From NCBI GenBank assembly GCA_013397795.1, contig VZTJ01006079.1, positions 124,001 through 188,000 on the forward strand: DNA of 64,000 nt, read 5' to 3'. A model generated the notes under the pieces. That model had not been told where the DNA came from and searched no databases. It worked only from the letters and a program-made list of their open reading frames with translations. Position 1 is the stretch's first letter. Each line of letters opens with the position of its first letter. Made by a program: the position numbers and the translations under genes. Source of the stretch: Orthonyx spaldingii (taxonomy: Eukaryota > Chordata > Aves > Passeriformes > Orthonychidae). This document shows positions 36,891 to 49,800 of the stretch, in pieces.

Positions 36891-38136
36891 CTGCAAAAAA
36901 GGGAATGCGGAATAGATAAATAGTACACATTAACACTTTTGTTTACTCAGCAAAGTTACACAGAATTCACTACCACCAAACTGAGACACAACTTCAAAAT
37001 AGAAAGATACACGATATAAAAGGAAATAAAATTGAAGAAATGAAAATGAAATTTATTACTCCACCAATAATACATAAAACATTTATCCTTTGATGTGTCA
37101 TAATATCACCCGTCCACATATTTTATGTTTATAAATAAATCAAACACTGAATAAATGAATGACAAACATACTTGAAATAATACATTTATTATCCTAATGG
37201 CTTTTGAGCTCAAGAAATTGTGTTGCTTTCCTGTGCACTGAAGAACAGGAGTTAGATAATCAGGAGAACCTCAGTTCTAAGCTCCTATTACAGCTTAGGT
37301 AATGAAATTTACTGGGAAAACTTTTAATTTTGAGTCATCAGGTTTTTTATACATAAAACATATATATGTTTATTTTATACATAAATCCTTTCCTCATACA
37401 CTCTTCTTTCAGAGATGCAACTTAGGGTCTAAAACAACTAAATAATAAAGATGTTGATTTTTATGGTTGAAAACAGTGATGGTCAGAATTATGAGTGCTA
37501 CAGACATCAAGCCCTTTGATCTTTCATTTTTATAAGTTTTCCGGTTTACAGAAAGAGAACATTAGTTATATAATAAAAGAGAATATTCATGGTCTAAACC
37601 CACAAACATTGTGGTCAGAAGTAAAACTGAAAGCAATGTTAAGATTGGGGGGTTTTATATTTAGCTTGAAGTTTAGTCGATTAATTGGGTATACTTGATC
37701 ACATGTGCTTTGTATATTTATTTGCAAAAACATGCAGGCAAGCGTAGAACTGCACATATTTTGGTAGGTATAAAACTACTGCTTATTCTCCTGCCATTGG
37801 ACTGGCACCAGAGCTCATTACTCTCAGCTGTTGGCAGAAGATTATTGAAACTGAGGTCTTCACTGTCCATCACTGACAATGAAAAGAATATTTAATCTTG
37901 AACTACTATCAATATCTGTACCGCAATGTTAGCTGCAGTACTGCAGCATCTTAGGTTAGGGAAAAGGGTTTATACTGTCTAATCTGTCCATCACAAAATA
38001 TCTGACAGCAAAGCCTAGAAAAAGTCTGATTTATGATGTTAGGTGGTTCTGTTTCTATATCACAGGAGCTAAACATGAATGAAAATTATGATAACATAAA
38101 ACATTTTAAATTTGATGTTGTGCAAAATGACAAATG

Positions 38137-38176
38137 AAGTAAACTCTTCTAAATTAAAGTAAACTCTTCTAAATTA
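38137..38176 (+). repeat. 20-bp tandem duplication, two exact copies
   Basis: The unit AAGTAAACTCTTCTAAATTA occurs twice in direct contact without mismatch, so the duplication is recent or the site is assembly-sensitive. Confidence 0.85.
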
Positions 38177-41100
38177 ATCCTTAGCTGAAGTTTACAATGA
38201 ACACTTAGCTGGAATAGAGAAACTCAGAAATGCTTCCCTGACCTCCTTATGTGCCTAGCAGAAAAAATGATTATCCATGATACTACCTTGTGGAATGCAA
38301 TATGTTATCTTGTGTGGTCAACCAATATAAGTAAATATATACCAACCTGTCATTTTTTGTGTAGAAATACTGCATTTTTATTTGCAGTACTAAATGCAGT
38401 ATAAAATCCACTGCTCTATGCTGGGTACAAAGTTGCTTTAAAGTAATGCTGAGGGTCAAACCAGAGGGTGTAGCAAGGGGAAAACATTTTATGCTTTATG
38501 GCTTTTATTTCCAAAAATCCTGCATTAGTGTGATTTCTTTTGTAGCCAGGAAAAGTCTAATATGATTCCTTCAGATGCTACTCAGCTTCACTCTTGTATA
38601 AGGAGTCACTTTATTCCTCACATATGCAGACTAAAAATCACAATATCCTCTGAAAACCTGACTGTATTGTGTCTTTACTATATTACAAGACAGTTTTGTT
38701 CTTGTAACAAAGAACACGGGTCATTGATCAAATCCTACGGTCTTTCTCTTGGGCAGTCATATGAGCTTGTGAATTTCATTTTATTACCAATATGTAAGAT
38801 TTGTTTAACTATAAGACCTTTATTTAATCAAATTATCCACCCTCTACAGTATTGATTCTGGCATACTATAACATTATAACTACTTTTAATGAATTTTTAT
38901 TTCATGGAGGGAGGATGAGGAGTTTGATTTCTAAAATCCATTGCATGTTTTAGCTCATACTAGTAATTGATCTTTAGGAAGGAACTATGATAAGGTGATT
39001 CGCTGATGGAAAGAAACACTGAAAAATTAGGTAACATCAATTAATACAGTAAAAAGCAAATGTCATGAAAGAAATTAGAATACAAATCTTACATCTACTT
39101 TGTTGCACCAAGAGTCATTATTACAATATGAAGATGGTCTTATTTTCAGAGGTACTTGCATAAATTATCCAGGAAGAGGAGGTTACATAAAGTTATCACT
39201 GTGCTAGAAAGCCCTTTTTAAGCTAACAAATCTGAGTTTCTGTCAGAAAATGATACACTGTGAAATTAAAATCTCAAACCATAAGTAATAGAAACAAACC
39301 TTTAGAAGCAAATTCACAGGTAAGAAAAAATTATAAACTGAGCGATGGGACACATATACAAAAGCTGCACCAATATTATTTCTGGATTTACTAGCCCTTC
39401 TGCCTCTGAAGATTTGTCTCTTCAACTCATTTGCATTAATGTGAATGAGGCTTTAGAAAAGGAAATGGTATTAAGCTGTCAAAAAAGATTCAAAACAAAC
39501 AAACAAAACCATTACAGAAGTCTAAGTACATGTAGAATAAAAGTCTAATCAACAATAAAATATATATCATCATAAATCCTACCTAGAACACTGCCTCTTT
39601 CAAGTATTACACTCAGGTTTTATTACCCTGAAAGGAAAGAAACAGATGATCTTTTCTTCTCATCATGTTAAAGAAGCAGATACTTTAAGCTTGAAAAGGT
39701 TACTATACTCTTCTGATCTTGTGCCACCTCTATATTCTGTGTATTGCAAAGTCTGTGTTTGTTCACTAGATGATTCTATGACAGGTCTGTACTTAAGATC
39801 CAAACCAAGCTAACACTTCTATCAAAGTTCAGTGAGTTCTCTGCATGTTAAAGCTGACATATCCTTGCAGGTTTTGAGATGTGTTTTATTAAAAATGTTA
39901 GGAGGATAGGCTGGATTTTATCCAGAATAGGGGACTGTCTCCAAATGTCTTCCAGTTTGTTCTTCTCCTTGTTCGGCTATTAGATATTCATTACAGAGCT
40001 GACATAACTGGTGTACAAGTTGGAATCTGCAAGTGTAAAGTGAGCAAATGAACACCGCAAAATCTGAGAAGGTCTTCAGTGCCTAGAAACTGTGGTGCTA
40101 ACTACACATGGTAGAGGCAGAAAAGGAAGAGGCATACCCATTTTGTTGGGTTTGGGGAATTTTTTTAAGAGACAACAAAAACAGGAAAATAGCCTTGCAA
40201 TATTTTTCTGATGCTGGTATCTGATCTATGCAGATCATAGTGTCCTCATATGCTGAAGTTCATGAGATATTTTAAATTTCAGCATAGTCCTCAGACGATG
40301 ACAATGTAAAATCCCAGTAGATGGAGGACAGACAGGACAGACTGTTTCTCTTGACAGGCTGAAAAGGAGAAAAGTAGTACTGCGTTACAGCTGAGTTTTA
40401 AAGGCTGTTTGTCTGCATTCTGATTAAAATGACTTGTAGCTCTCTGTACAGTTTGTGGAGTTTCCCCCCATGGTTAGCAGGTTCACAAACTCTCTTTTTC
40501 TAAAGTTGCAGGCAGAAGAACTGTGAGAACAGTTTTAAAATGTGCAGCTCTCATAGGGTACTTACTTCAGCAAACTGACTTAGCTGTACATAAATAATGT
40601 CAAGTCACACCAAGTGCTCAGATTTTGAAATAAGACTTTTGATGAAGCATATTGTTTCCAGTTAATTCTCTTAACTGGCTGATATTTTAAATTCACATAT
40701 TTTAACTTTTCAGGGGAATATTGGCACAGAATAAAATATGAATTATTTTTCATTTGGATGCATTCCTAAGGTCATCCTTTCTAATTCCATAATTGCAGGC
40801 AAGACAGAGACAGTGAAAATCAAGTAGAAAAAAAGGCCACTCATATTACTACATTAAGGCAATAAATATAGGACTTCAGTGAAAGAGAGAAAGAGCTTAT
40901 TTCTATCCTTAATGATGCCTAGCACCTCTGGAGAACCTTTATGAAGTCTGGTTCAACAGAGAAACACACATTAAGTCTCAGAGAACAAACCCTTGTACAA
41001 ATCGTAATTCACTGTGAGCTCTTCAGATAAAGTAATTCATCCATAAAAATTTATAGCAGTTTTAGGAAATGTAGTAGTGTGCAGAAACCACTTGAAATCA

Positions 41101-42849
41101 AAGTTTCCTGTAGTAAAAGTAAAGCAATACACTCAATTAATGTGCTCTGCACCTAGTCCTTGCATCTTGCTGTTGTACATTTGGTGTGATGAATGACACT
41201 GCTTTTACTGAATATGGTGATGTAGAAGCTTTTCTCCTTGAAGAACAATGGGTGGTTAGCACATGTTATTCAAAGCTACATCCAGCCTATTTAATGTGAT
41301 TCATACCAATACTTTATTATATTGGTTATTATAGCAGTAAATATGATCTCTAAGTTTATTACCCATTTTTCCTAGATAAAACTATGATAGTTGTTATGCA
41401 GCTCTTCTTCAATACTCTAAATTTAAAATAAGTAAATAAATATATATGTTAAATACACTGCTAAAGTCCATCTCCTAGGAATTATATCTATGACACTGAT
41501 TTGTTTCTATGGGTAACTCCAACCTAAATTGTACATTTTTCTCTTGAGCCATCTGTGACCTGGCAGTCAGCTCATAGCAAGAGAATAATCCAACTCAATG
41601 CAGTGCAACAAAATACAAAGCTTTGCTGGGTTTCCCAGAAGCAGCCAGACAATGTGATTATATTGTTGCAATACCAAAACTAGTTCATTTTTCACTAACT
41701 TACCTGTCTTTGAATTGTTTCACTTTGCTCATTGCAGACTGTGCAAGTTCTTCACAAAAATCAATGCATATGTAGAGATGAATAATAATCAGATGTGGTG
41801 GAAATTGGTTTGCTGAATAACTGCCTCTTAGGAATTCTTGACTAAACAGGATCAGTTGGCAGGGCATTTAACCTTGTTTTTTAGTTTCATGTACAAAGCA
41901 GGGATAATGATAGAGTCACTGTATAGTTTTCTTTCATTAATGATGCCAGAACGTTTTAAAAGCTCAAAATGAAAAATTTGTTAGCAGTATAACATATAAT
42001 AGTTATGACTTATTTCAGGGTCAGTTTCGGCTTTATGAAGATTCCTTATAATTTTACGATCCATGTGTAGCAAATTAATGGTGAGTGAAAAGAAAAAATA
42101 TTATTAGGATGAGCACCTTTTTTTTGCCTCAATGTGAGAAACATGAGTGTTCTCTTCTGTAATGACTCTTAAAGAAAAACCTATTAAGGAGCTCTTCTGG
42201 TGTCATATTTTCTCAGGATTTCATCAAGCCGATTTACAATCTACCTTTCAGCAACACTCATTATATTATTTTATATCCAAACAGTAATCCAGATCTATCC
42301 ATTTTAATAGACATTCAACTCAGACTATAAAGTTAATTAACTTTTACAATATTTAGAAATGAGTTTAGACATTCTCAGACCTTGGAATCAGAGACATTAG
42401 CCAAGTCAAATGATTTTACAGGCAGTTTGGTTAATGGGGCTGTAATCTAGCCATAAAGCCTATTTGGGCTTGGGCCAAGGTAAGCATTTTAAATATGCCT
42501 CCTTCCTCTGCCAATAGCTGACTCAGAACTTTGGAAGAAAAAAGTATCCCTCAAACTTAGAGAAGCAAAGACACGACAATGAAAATCTGGATTGATTAAT
42601 TTTGCAATATCCTTGTACTGTTCTGTGACCTGGCAGGAAGATTTTACATTAAGAAACTTCCATCAGTTTGAGAGACAGCCCCTTCTTCTGAATTAAAACC
42701 ACATTACATATTTAACAGTAACTCCTAAATTACTTAAGATGTCTGCTTCATTATTTGCTCTTTTCAGGTGTTAAATGTAGGTATGAAAAATCATAAGGAC
42801 GAGAGGTAGTGGGTATGTTATTCAATTTAATAAATTAAAACACCTTGAA

Positions 42850-43055
42850 ATTTCATCTGAAAGGAAAAAAACACTTTTACTGAGGGTGGTCAAACATGGC
42901 ACAACTTGTCCAGAGGGATTGTGGCGCCTTTATCCTTGGAGATATTCAAAGCCTGATTCTACATATTCCTTGGCAAACTGTAATAGCTGACCCTGCTTGA
43001 TCAGATGGTTTGACTAGGGGACATCAAGAGATGCCTTCTAACTTCAAATGATCCT
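42850..43055 (+). repeat. CR1 LINE 3' end
   Basis: Landmarks in order are TTACTGAGGGTGGTCAAACA, CTTGGAGATATTCAAAGCCT, GCTGACCCTGCTTGATCAGA and TGGTTTGACTAGGGGACATC, i.e. the end of ORF2 and the 3' UTR on the plus strand. Decayed; the final octamer repeat is lost. Confidence 0.85.
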
Positions 43056-43219
43056 CTGCTAAAAACAGGATTGGACTGTTTTTATTTTAAAAATAAATCC
43101 GAAACTGTATTTTCAAATAACCTAATAACAGCATGGAGGAAAATTAAGACTGAAATACAGAAGAAATACAGAAAGTCTCCATGTGCCTAAAGTCCCCATT
43201 TTTAATCTAGGGCTGTATT

Positions 43220-43960
43220 TTTCAGATGTATATGTATGCAAACTCCACTATGAAGCAGGTGTAGCCACCAGGAGTGGCCCTTGGCTTGGACACAACTGTT
43301 TCTAGCTCGCTCCAAAACAGACCCACCACTGTTCAAAGCTGAGTCAAGAGCAACTCCAGTGGTACTTCTGTGATAAGATACTTGAAGTGTACAAACTGCT
43401 GCATAGAAGCTGGGAGAGAGAGAGAGAGCAGAAGTGCTCCAGACACTGGAGGAGAGATTCCCCTGCAGACCATGGTGAGGCAGGTATTCCCCTGAGGCAA
43501 AAGGAGGACTCCACACTGCAGCAGATGGCCATGCCCTGAAGGAGGTTGCAGTCTGTGGAGAGACCACACTGGAGCACGCTCCTGGCAGGAACTGCAGTCC
43601 TTTGAGGAAAGCCCATGCAGGGGAAGGTTTTCTGGCAGGCGTTGCTGTCTGTGGGAATGCAGGGGGCAATCTATTATTTTAGGACTGCAGCTTGTGGGAA
43701 CAGACCCAAGACAGAGCAGTTCCTGAAAACTGCAGCATGTGGGAAAGACACACATTGGAGAAATTTGGGAAGAATTTTATCCCATGGGATTAATTTTGTT
43801 AATATACATACAGCCCACCACCAACTATTCTGTAACACAGAGGCTGGAGTCAAAATGCATACAAGTCTTCCCACTCCCTCTTTCTGAGCTTCCGTGGCAA
43901 GGTAAAAGCGATTCTGGGGCTCCTCAGAGTTGAGTAGGAGAAACTTTTTATTTGTCCTTA
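43220..43960 (+). repeat. Probable ERV-internal block with degenerate tandem units
   Basis: A GC-rich segment with a (GA)n run (about 43413-43429), followed by about five degenerate 44-50-bp units (43535-43800). Each carries a CTGCAG-type core and a GTGGGA-type core, for example ACTGCAGCTTGTGGGAACAG and ACTGCAGCATGTGGGAAAGA. The text resembles a repeat-rich stretch seen in avian ERV internal regions, from memory only. The three overlapping minus-strand open frames here (43202-43755) are by-products of this repetitive, stop-poor sequence and not genes. Confidence 0.45.
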
Positions 43961-45398
43961 AAAAGAAAAAGTTCCAAAACCAGGATGCTTTTCATGTATG
44001 GTTTTGCATTTTTTTAATACAAATACTTTTGACTTGAAAATGGAACCAGAGAAAGCATTTTCACAAGTCACCAAAAGAGGTACTGAATGAGGAATTTGCC
44101 ATTGCTGCAGACCCGATCAACTTGACTCGACTTCATTTGATTCAGATGATCCTAGGTAACCTTGAAAACACTGACATCAAATGTTTATCAACAATGAAGA
44201 TCACTCTTATTATGGAACAGATTTTTTAGGATTAACGTCATCAACAACTTTATATGTGTAATCTAATGTGTTTATAAATTTGACTAAATAAAGAGATATT
44301 TTTATTCTGAATTAATATATATTTTTAATGTTCATATAAAATGTCTCTCAAGGTAGTGGTAATAGCATCTAAACTGCCTTAATTTTCCATATATTTGAGT
44401 AGCACATCTTTACAAATACTTCCATTTATTTAGTAAAATAAATTGTTGTCAGCTGCTGATTTTAAACATTCTCATAGGATCGGAGCCACACTTACAAAAC
44501 ATTGTAAAAAAAATTGAACCCTAGGTTTTTTATTTAATCTCAAATTTCAGGGAAAGCAAGTCTATTTATGCTATGACTTCCAGATTGAAATCATGTATGC
44601 ATGATTTCATGCATACAAGATGCAAATCTTTTATATTAAGTAAAAATTCAGGACTTGGAGGTTTTGCTGCTATTTCTTTTTTATTTCCCACCCTACAAAT
44701 CTCTGAATTAGAAAGGTAAGGTTCAAAGCATACAAGCAAAAATATTTAGGTAAGCTGAGAAATGAGCTAGGAGTTGTCACCACCAAAAACAAATACAAAA
44801 CAAATATCTGGGCACTTTTTTTTGCTTGTTTTTTAAGAAAAAAAAAATCACCACTTTTAAAAAGTTTGAATCTGTTCAAATTTGCTTGAAATTTGTGTTT
44901 ATAATGCAACTGTGTCACAAATATCAGGCAGACAGAACTGAGATGTATTAGGTGATATTCAAAAATGGCAGAAAAATTTGTGAAATTTCAATGTGAAACC
45001 AACATTTTCATTTCAACCACAGATAGAGAAGCTGAGTCTGTTTATGCATGTCTTATGCTTTCCTGCCTTCTGCATTTATACACCTGAAATGTCACTCGTA
45101 TGAATTTTCACAGGAAGCAGGTAAAAGATAATTAATTGGTGAACAACATTGTAATATAACATAAATATGCATAACCAGTTCAGCTTTTGAAAGAGGACAA
45201 ATTCCAAATGAAAATATTATTGTTTTCAACAATACCCAGCTGAGAATCTCAACCACAGTGAATTCTTTATTTTGTTAGTTCTTTACATCTAGTTGCAATC
45301 TCTTTCTGAAAGCGGTTCTCAGGCAGTATAGGGAATCCATTTCAGCATTGTCCTGTTAAGCAGAAGGTCTCCTCTTAAGAGTAACTCGTTTATTCCAG
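43961..45398. other. Unique AT-rich DNA
   Basis: No gene seen. Contains overlapping hairpins at 44587-44616. Confidence 0.5.
44587..44616. repeat. Two overlapping, mutually exclusive hairpins
   Basis: GAAATCAT/ATGATTTC (6-nt loop, 44587-44608) overlaps GTATGCATGA/TCATGCATAC (2-nt loop, 44595-44616). Both sets of arms match perfectly. Confidence 0.7.
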
Positions 45399-46156
45399 GG
45401 TGTTGTGGGTAACCCGTTACTGTATTCCATATCTATCTAAATTGTTACTATGTCTCTAAGGCCCCGCAGCTGGGACCTCGCTGTGGCAGGGATTACAGTG
45501 ATCCTTGAAAAGATGGAAGCAATGGAACTGAACTCTCTGTCTCACTTGGTCATCTTTGCTCAATGGAGAGACTCTGCTTTGGGGTTTTTCCCTTTTCTTT
45601 TGTTCCTTGCCTGTATCTTGGACTGCCTTGGGGTGAATCCACAGGTGCCTGTCTTCAGTTGTGGTTCTCTGTGGGGGGAGATGGGGTGGCCCCTTTCTGG
45701 TCCGCACCACCTGCAGCTCACCAGCAGTGCCCAGCCAAGGAGAGAAGGCAGCGATTGCGCCAGCCCGGCTGCTTCGCCTTGCCTTGCCTTGTCTGACATT
45801 TCCTGCCGTAAGGAAGGCCAAGTCCCTCCACGAATTCTAGCCCTTGATACATCACAAGCTGCCTTTGGAGCTACAGTTGCCAGAGAGGTAAGAGAAGAGA
45901 AAGAAGGCAGGCATCATCTTCCCTTCATCTTTAGAACCACACACTTAGGTTTTCCCACCATTTCGAGTATTTCTTTATTCCCATGGAGTTCACGAGACTT
46001 GGCAGTTTTGTTTGTAGATATTATTTAGTGTTATTTCATGCCTGTTGCTGTTTTGCTTGTTAGTAAACTTATTTTTTCACGTATATCTACTTGTATCTGT
46101 TCCTTATTGGTGGAATCCTTATTTGAATTGGTTAATACCATAGAGAAAGACAACTC
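45399..46156 (+). mobile_element. Probable solo LTR
   Basis: Begins near TGTTGTGGGT (45401) and ends near GACAAC (46154). ATTCCAG lies just outside both ends (45392-45398 and 46157-46163), a possible target duplication with slightly decayed termini. The centre is GC-rich (CTGCAGCTCACCAGCAGTGC, CCTTGCCTTGCCTTG). The 3' part has the LTR-like run TTAGTAAACTTATTTTTTCA, then CCTTATTGGTGGAA. The 192-codon frame at 45450-46028 covers this LTR and shows no host domain. It shares the CTGCAGCTCACCAG core with the 23958 solo LTR, so the two may be distant relatives. Confidence 0.6.
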
Positions 46157-46369
46157 ATTCCAGAATACCTACCTCTTAAATTGTCTCAAACCAAGACACG
46201 GGATAAAAATATACAGACACAGATTGTAAATTTGCACAGGAATTGATTGCTTAGCTATCCTTTGGAAAAAAAAGTAAAATAAAAAAGCTTAAGAAGACAT
46301 AAAAAATTTCATTGAGTCATGGATTGCATGCATCCTCATCTCCTGGTCAACTGTGGCACTCTTAGCTTA

Positions 46370-46963
46370 TGCACTACATCAAAAGTACTGCAGCCAGCAA
46401 GACAAGGGAGGTGATTCTTCCTCTCTCCTCTGCTCTTGTGAGACCCCACCTGGAGCACTGTGTGCAGTTCTGGTGCCCTCAAGATAAGAAGGACATGGAA
46501 CTGTTGGAACAAGTTCAGAGGAAGCCATGAACTTGATAATGGGACTCGAGCATCTCTCATGTGAAGATAGGAAAAGGAAGTTGGGGCTATTCACTCTAGA
46601 GAATGGAAGGTTGCATGGAAACCTCATAGCAACATTCCAGTCTCTGAAGAGGGCCTACAGGGAAGCTGGAGGGGGACTATTCATCAGGAACTGTAGTGAC
46701 AAGACAAGGGAGAATGGCTTCAAACTGAAAGAGGGTAGATATAGACTAGATATTAGAAAGAAAGTCTTTACCATGAAGTTGGTGAGGAACAGATTTTGAA
46801 GAGGCTGTGGATCCTCCATCCCTGGAAGCGTTCAGGGCCAGGTTGGACAAGGCTTTGAGGAGCCTGGTGTAGTGGGAGCTGTCCCTACCTGTGGCAGTAG
46901 GGTTAGAACTAAATTGTCTATAACATCCCTTCCAAACAAAATCATTCCATGATTCTACGATTC
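46370..46963 (+). repeat. CR1 LINE 3' fragment
   Basis: Plus-strand ORF2 end: GACCCCACCTGGAGCACTGT, then frames with KRKLGLFTLENGRLHGNL and DIRKKVFT (46527-46799), then the 3' tail ending CATGATTCTACGATTCT. This is the best-preserved CR1 terminus in the window. Broken by stops, so inactive. Confidence 0.9.
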
Positions 46964-49216
46964 TCCATTAATTTTGTGACACAGTTGGATGTGGTCAAAG
47001 TGTTACTCCACATTCATCCATTCTGACCCTGTTTTGGCTATGGCAACATAATTTGAAATACGGTATTTAGGGAAAGAGCAGGAAAATATAAAGAAAAGTA
47101 CAGCCCAAGTGTCTACATTAGATTGAAAAGGACTGTTACTGGTTGTTTCTGTTGTATTTGACTGAGCACAACCCTGTTGCTGGTTGGTTTCATCTACAGA
47201 ACAAAGAAACACGGAGATTTTGAATGGAATAAGTAAGAGGGGCTTTGCATTTCTCTTAACTGTAGGGTGGCCTAAGATTTCAGCAGTAAGTCTTTTGTTC
47301 AAAGATCCTCTGGGATCAAGGACTTCAAATCAGAAATGGGGCCCCCAGGCAAACTGAAGTGGAGAACATGGGCAGAGCAGGCTCCTGCCCTGAAAGAAAA
47401 TAAACAAAACACCTTAGTCAGATTTCAAAGATAGACTTTAGGATAAAGTCACATGGTAAGTGGACAAAGAAATGCAAAAAACACCTTTCCCTAAAAGCAT
47501 AGCATTTTTAAGCTTTCAAAAGTACAAACACAGAGATTATGCTACAGTGGTTTTGCAGGCCTACACGGCTGCAATTTAAAATAAGTATGCTTTGAAAACT
47601 TAGCTTTGACTTTCCTTGTGTTTTTGAGTTTATGTATTTCCTTTGATAAACATCACATATAACTGCTCTAGTCTTACTTCAGTTCTTTTATATTAGTTGG
47701 TCAATCCTGTCAAGAAATATTCATTATTTGTTCTTCGTTCTGGATCATCGGACAACACTCTTCTCTAAACAAATCCAAATTATTGTACAAGAGACAATGA
47801 TTTATGATGAAGATTTTCATTCTTACATGATCACAGTTATGTTTTAGATGACTTACCCATGTATAGCACTTTTTACTAATAGTCAAAATGCTCTTTCAGT
47901 TTTACAGTTTACAAATTTATGCTCCTACTTTCCTGTTTCTTGTTGCTTTATATTACCAAATGTCTTTCAGATTTACTATGCTTGATCAATAAGAGATGTC
48001 TTATAACATCTTAGAACTGCTTGCTCAATATTGCTACTCATAAAGATTATGTTGGTCTGAGAGTGATAGCTTTTTCACTCTACTAACAACTTCCTCTAAA
48101 CAGGAAAATACAGAGGTCTTATTTTTTTCTGCTATGGCAGTAAGAACAAGAAAACTTAATTATATGTCCATTACTTTTAGCTAAGAAAAATAATATATTA
48201 TATGCTTTTTTTTTAAGTTAATGGGTAGGCTTCCCCACAAAGTATCCATACTGGAAAATGTTAATTTATATTTGCACAATGTGAAATGTCAGGATTATTT
48301 TGCATATAATTTGTTCATCAGTTTAAAAAGCCCTAAGTTGCAGGAGAAAAACACAGGACAACTTTGCTTGATGGCAAAAAGTTATACAAAATCCACTGTA
48401 ATTTAGAAAAAACTTTGTTATTGAAAATAATGAGCCCTTTACTGCAACACAACTCATTATGATTGATAAAGAAGTGGTGAAATCCTTTAGGTATACTACT
48501 GAAAAGTCTTTTCTCTAAAGACATCTTTCAGATTTCAAAATAGAAAATAAGCTGGCAGTGAGAGTCTCAGAAGTAGGGAAAAAAGAAAGAAAAGTCCCTG
48601 ACTTACATCTATGCCAGCCCATGGGAAACTCATGATGTGATGTAATTTGACCACTCCTCATTAAAAATGTGAATACTGCTATAAAATATTCCAATAAAGT
48701 GGATCTGCAGTGGGTTTTCTTGTAATAATAATATACTTTCTATTAATTTTCACAGACACCAGGAACTAGACTCACTTTAAAGAAGCAAGCAGGCTTATCA
48801 GGAATTTCTCCCAAACCTGTCAAGGAAAAAATACATGTGCAAGTATTGCTGTCACCTCCAGAACATACATGTACACGTACCAATTTTGGAAGTTAATATG
48901 AGTATTATAAAAGCTGTTATTTTAGCATGTTTCTTCCTGGACATTGCAATAACTGGAAGCCAGGTGCAAGAATGCAATGTAGTATTTCTAGTTTTGTATA
49001 TCAAGGTACAGTAATAATTTCTTGGTAATAAATTTATTAAATAATAGGATTTCACCAACTACAATCAACAAAGCTGAAGATAGAAATTTCTTTTTACCTG
49101 TACTGTCACATAGAATTCCTGTCCTGTCACATAGAATTCCATCAAAACTGAAATCCGAAAATCCTATGCAATGTTGCTTTTATCACTTGGAAAATAATAA
49201 ATACAACCTAACCATT
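46964..49216. other. Unique AT-rich DNA
   Basis: No gene recognised. A 21-bp-period tandem pair lies at 49103-49139. The 99-codon minus frame at 47003-47302 has no domain. Confidence 0.45.
49103..49139 (+). repeat. Tandem pair, 21-bp period
   Basis: CTGTCACATAGAATTC occurs at 49103-49118 and 49124-49139 with a 5-nt spacer. Confidence 0.8.
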
Positions 49217-49800
49217 TGTGCTGGTTAACTTTCTTCATAGTAGCTAGTGTGATGTTATATTTTGGTTTTGTGCTGAATATATAGGTAATATAGAGATGTT
49301 TTTGTTATTGCTGAGCACCACTTGCATAACACCAAAGCCTTGTCTATCTCTCACACTGCCCCACTAAGGAATCTGCTGGGGGTATGTGGGAAACTGGGAG
49401 GAGTCAAAGCCGGGACAGCTGACCCCAACTGACCAACGGGATATTGCAGACCTTATGACATCATGCTCAGGATATAAGGTGGAAAGTGGGGATGTTCAGT
49501 GTGATTGTGTTGGTCTGCTCAAGTAACAGTTACATGTGATGGGGCCCTGCTTCTTTGGAGATGGCTGAACGTCCCATGGAAAGTGGTGAATGGATTCCAT
49601 GTTTAACTTTGCCTCTGTGTGTGGTTTTTGCTTTATCTATTAGACTGTCTTTATCTCAATCCACAAGTTGTCTTATTTTAAGCCTTCTGATTCTCTCCTA
49701 CATCAGAATGGGTGGGAGGGCAAGGAAGGGAGGGGAAAGGAGACAGAGTGAGAGAGTATGTGCATAGGTTTTAACTACTGTTTGGGGTTAAACCATGACA
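49217..49800 (+). mobile_element. ERVL-like LTR, complete length
   Basis: Runs from TGTGCTGGTTAAC to GGTTAAACCATGACA, so both termini are present. U3 carries GGGACAGCTGACCCCAACTG, the GACATCATGCTCAG block and a TATA-like GATATAAGG (49471-49479). Then come GGAGATGGCTGAACGTCCCA, CTTTATCTCAATCCACAAGT and the U5 end. It is the best reference copy for the LTR pieces at 5591, 6025, 11558 and 16828. Five-base flanks (CCATT on the left, AGTCT on the right) do not match, so the target duplication has decayed or the LTR is a recombinant. Confidence 0.85.

Larger units (their letters stand above)
34253..42849. other. Unique AT-rich DNA (8.6 kb)
   Basis: No gene or repeat family recognised. It holds a 20-bp tandem duplication (38137-38176), a short CTG run (about 36880-36893) and a candidate conserved non-coding stretch (36280-36890). 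The 128-codon frame at 34374-34760 has no recognisable domain. Confidence 0.45.

Noticed and set aside
43202..43755. Three overlapping minus-strand open frames (90-155 codons)
   Set aside because: They are open because the tandem, GC-rich repeat lacks stops; different frames are open at once and the repeat reads better on the plus strand.
45450..46028. 192-codon plus-strand open frame
   Set aside because: It coincides with a probable solo LTR and has no domain.
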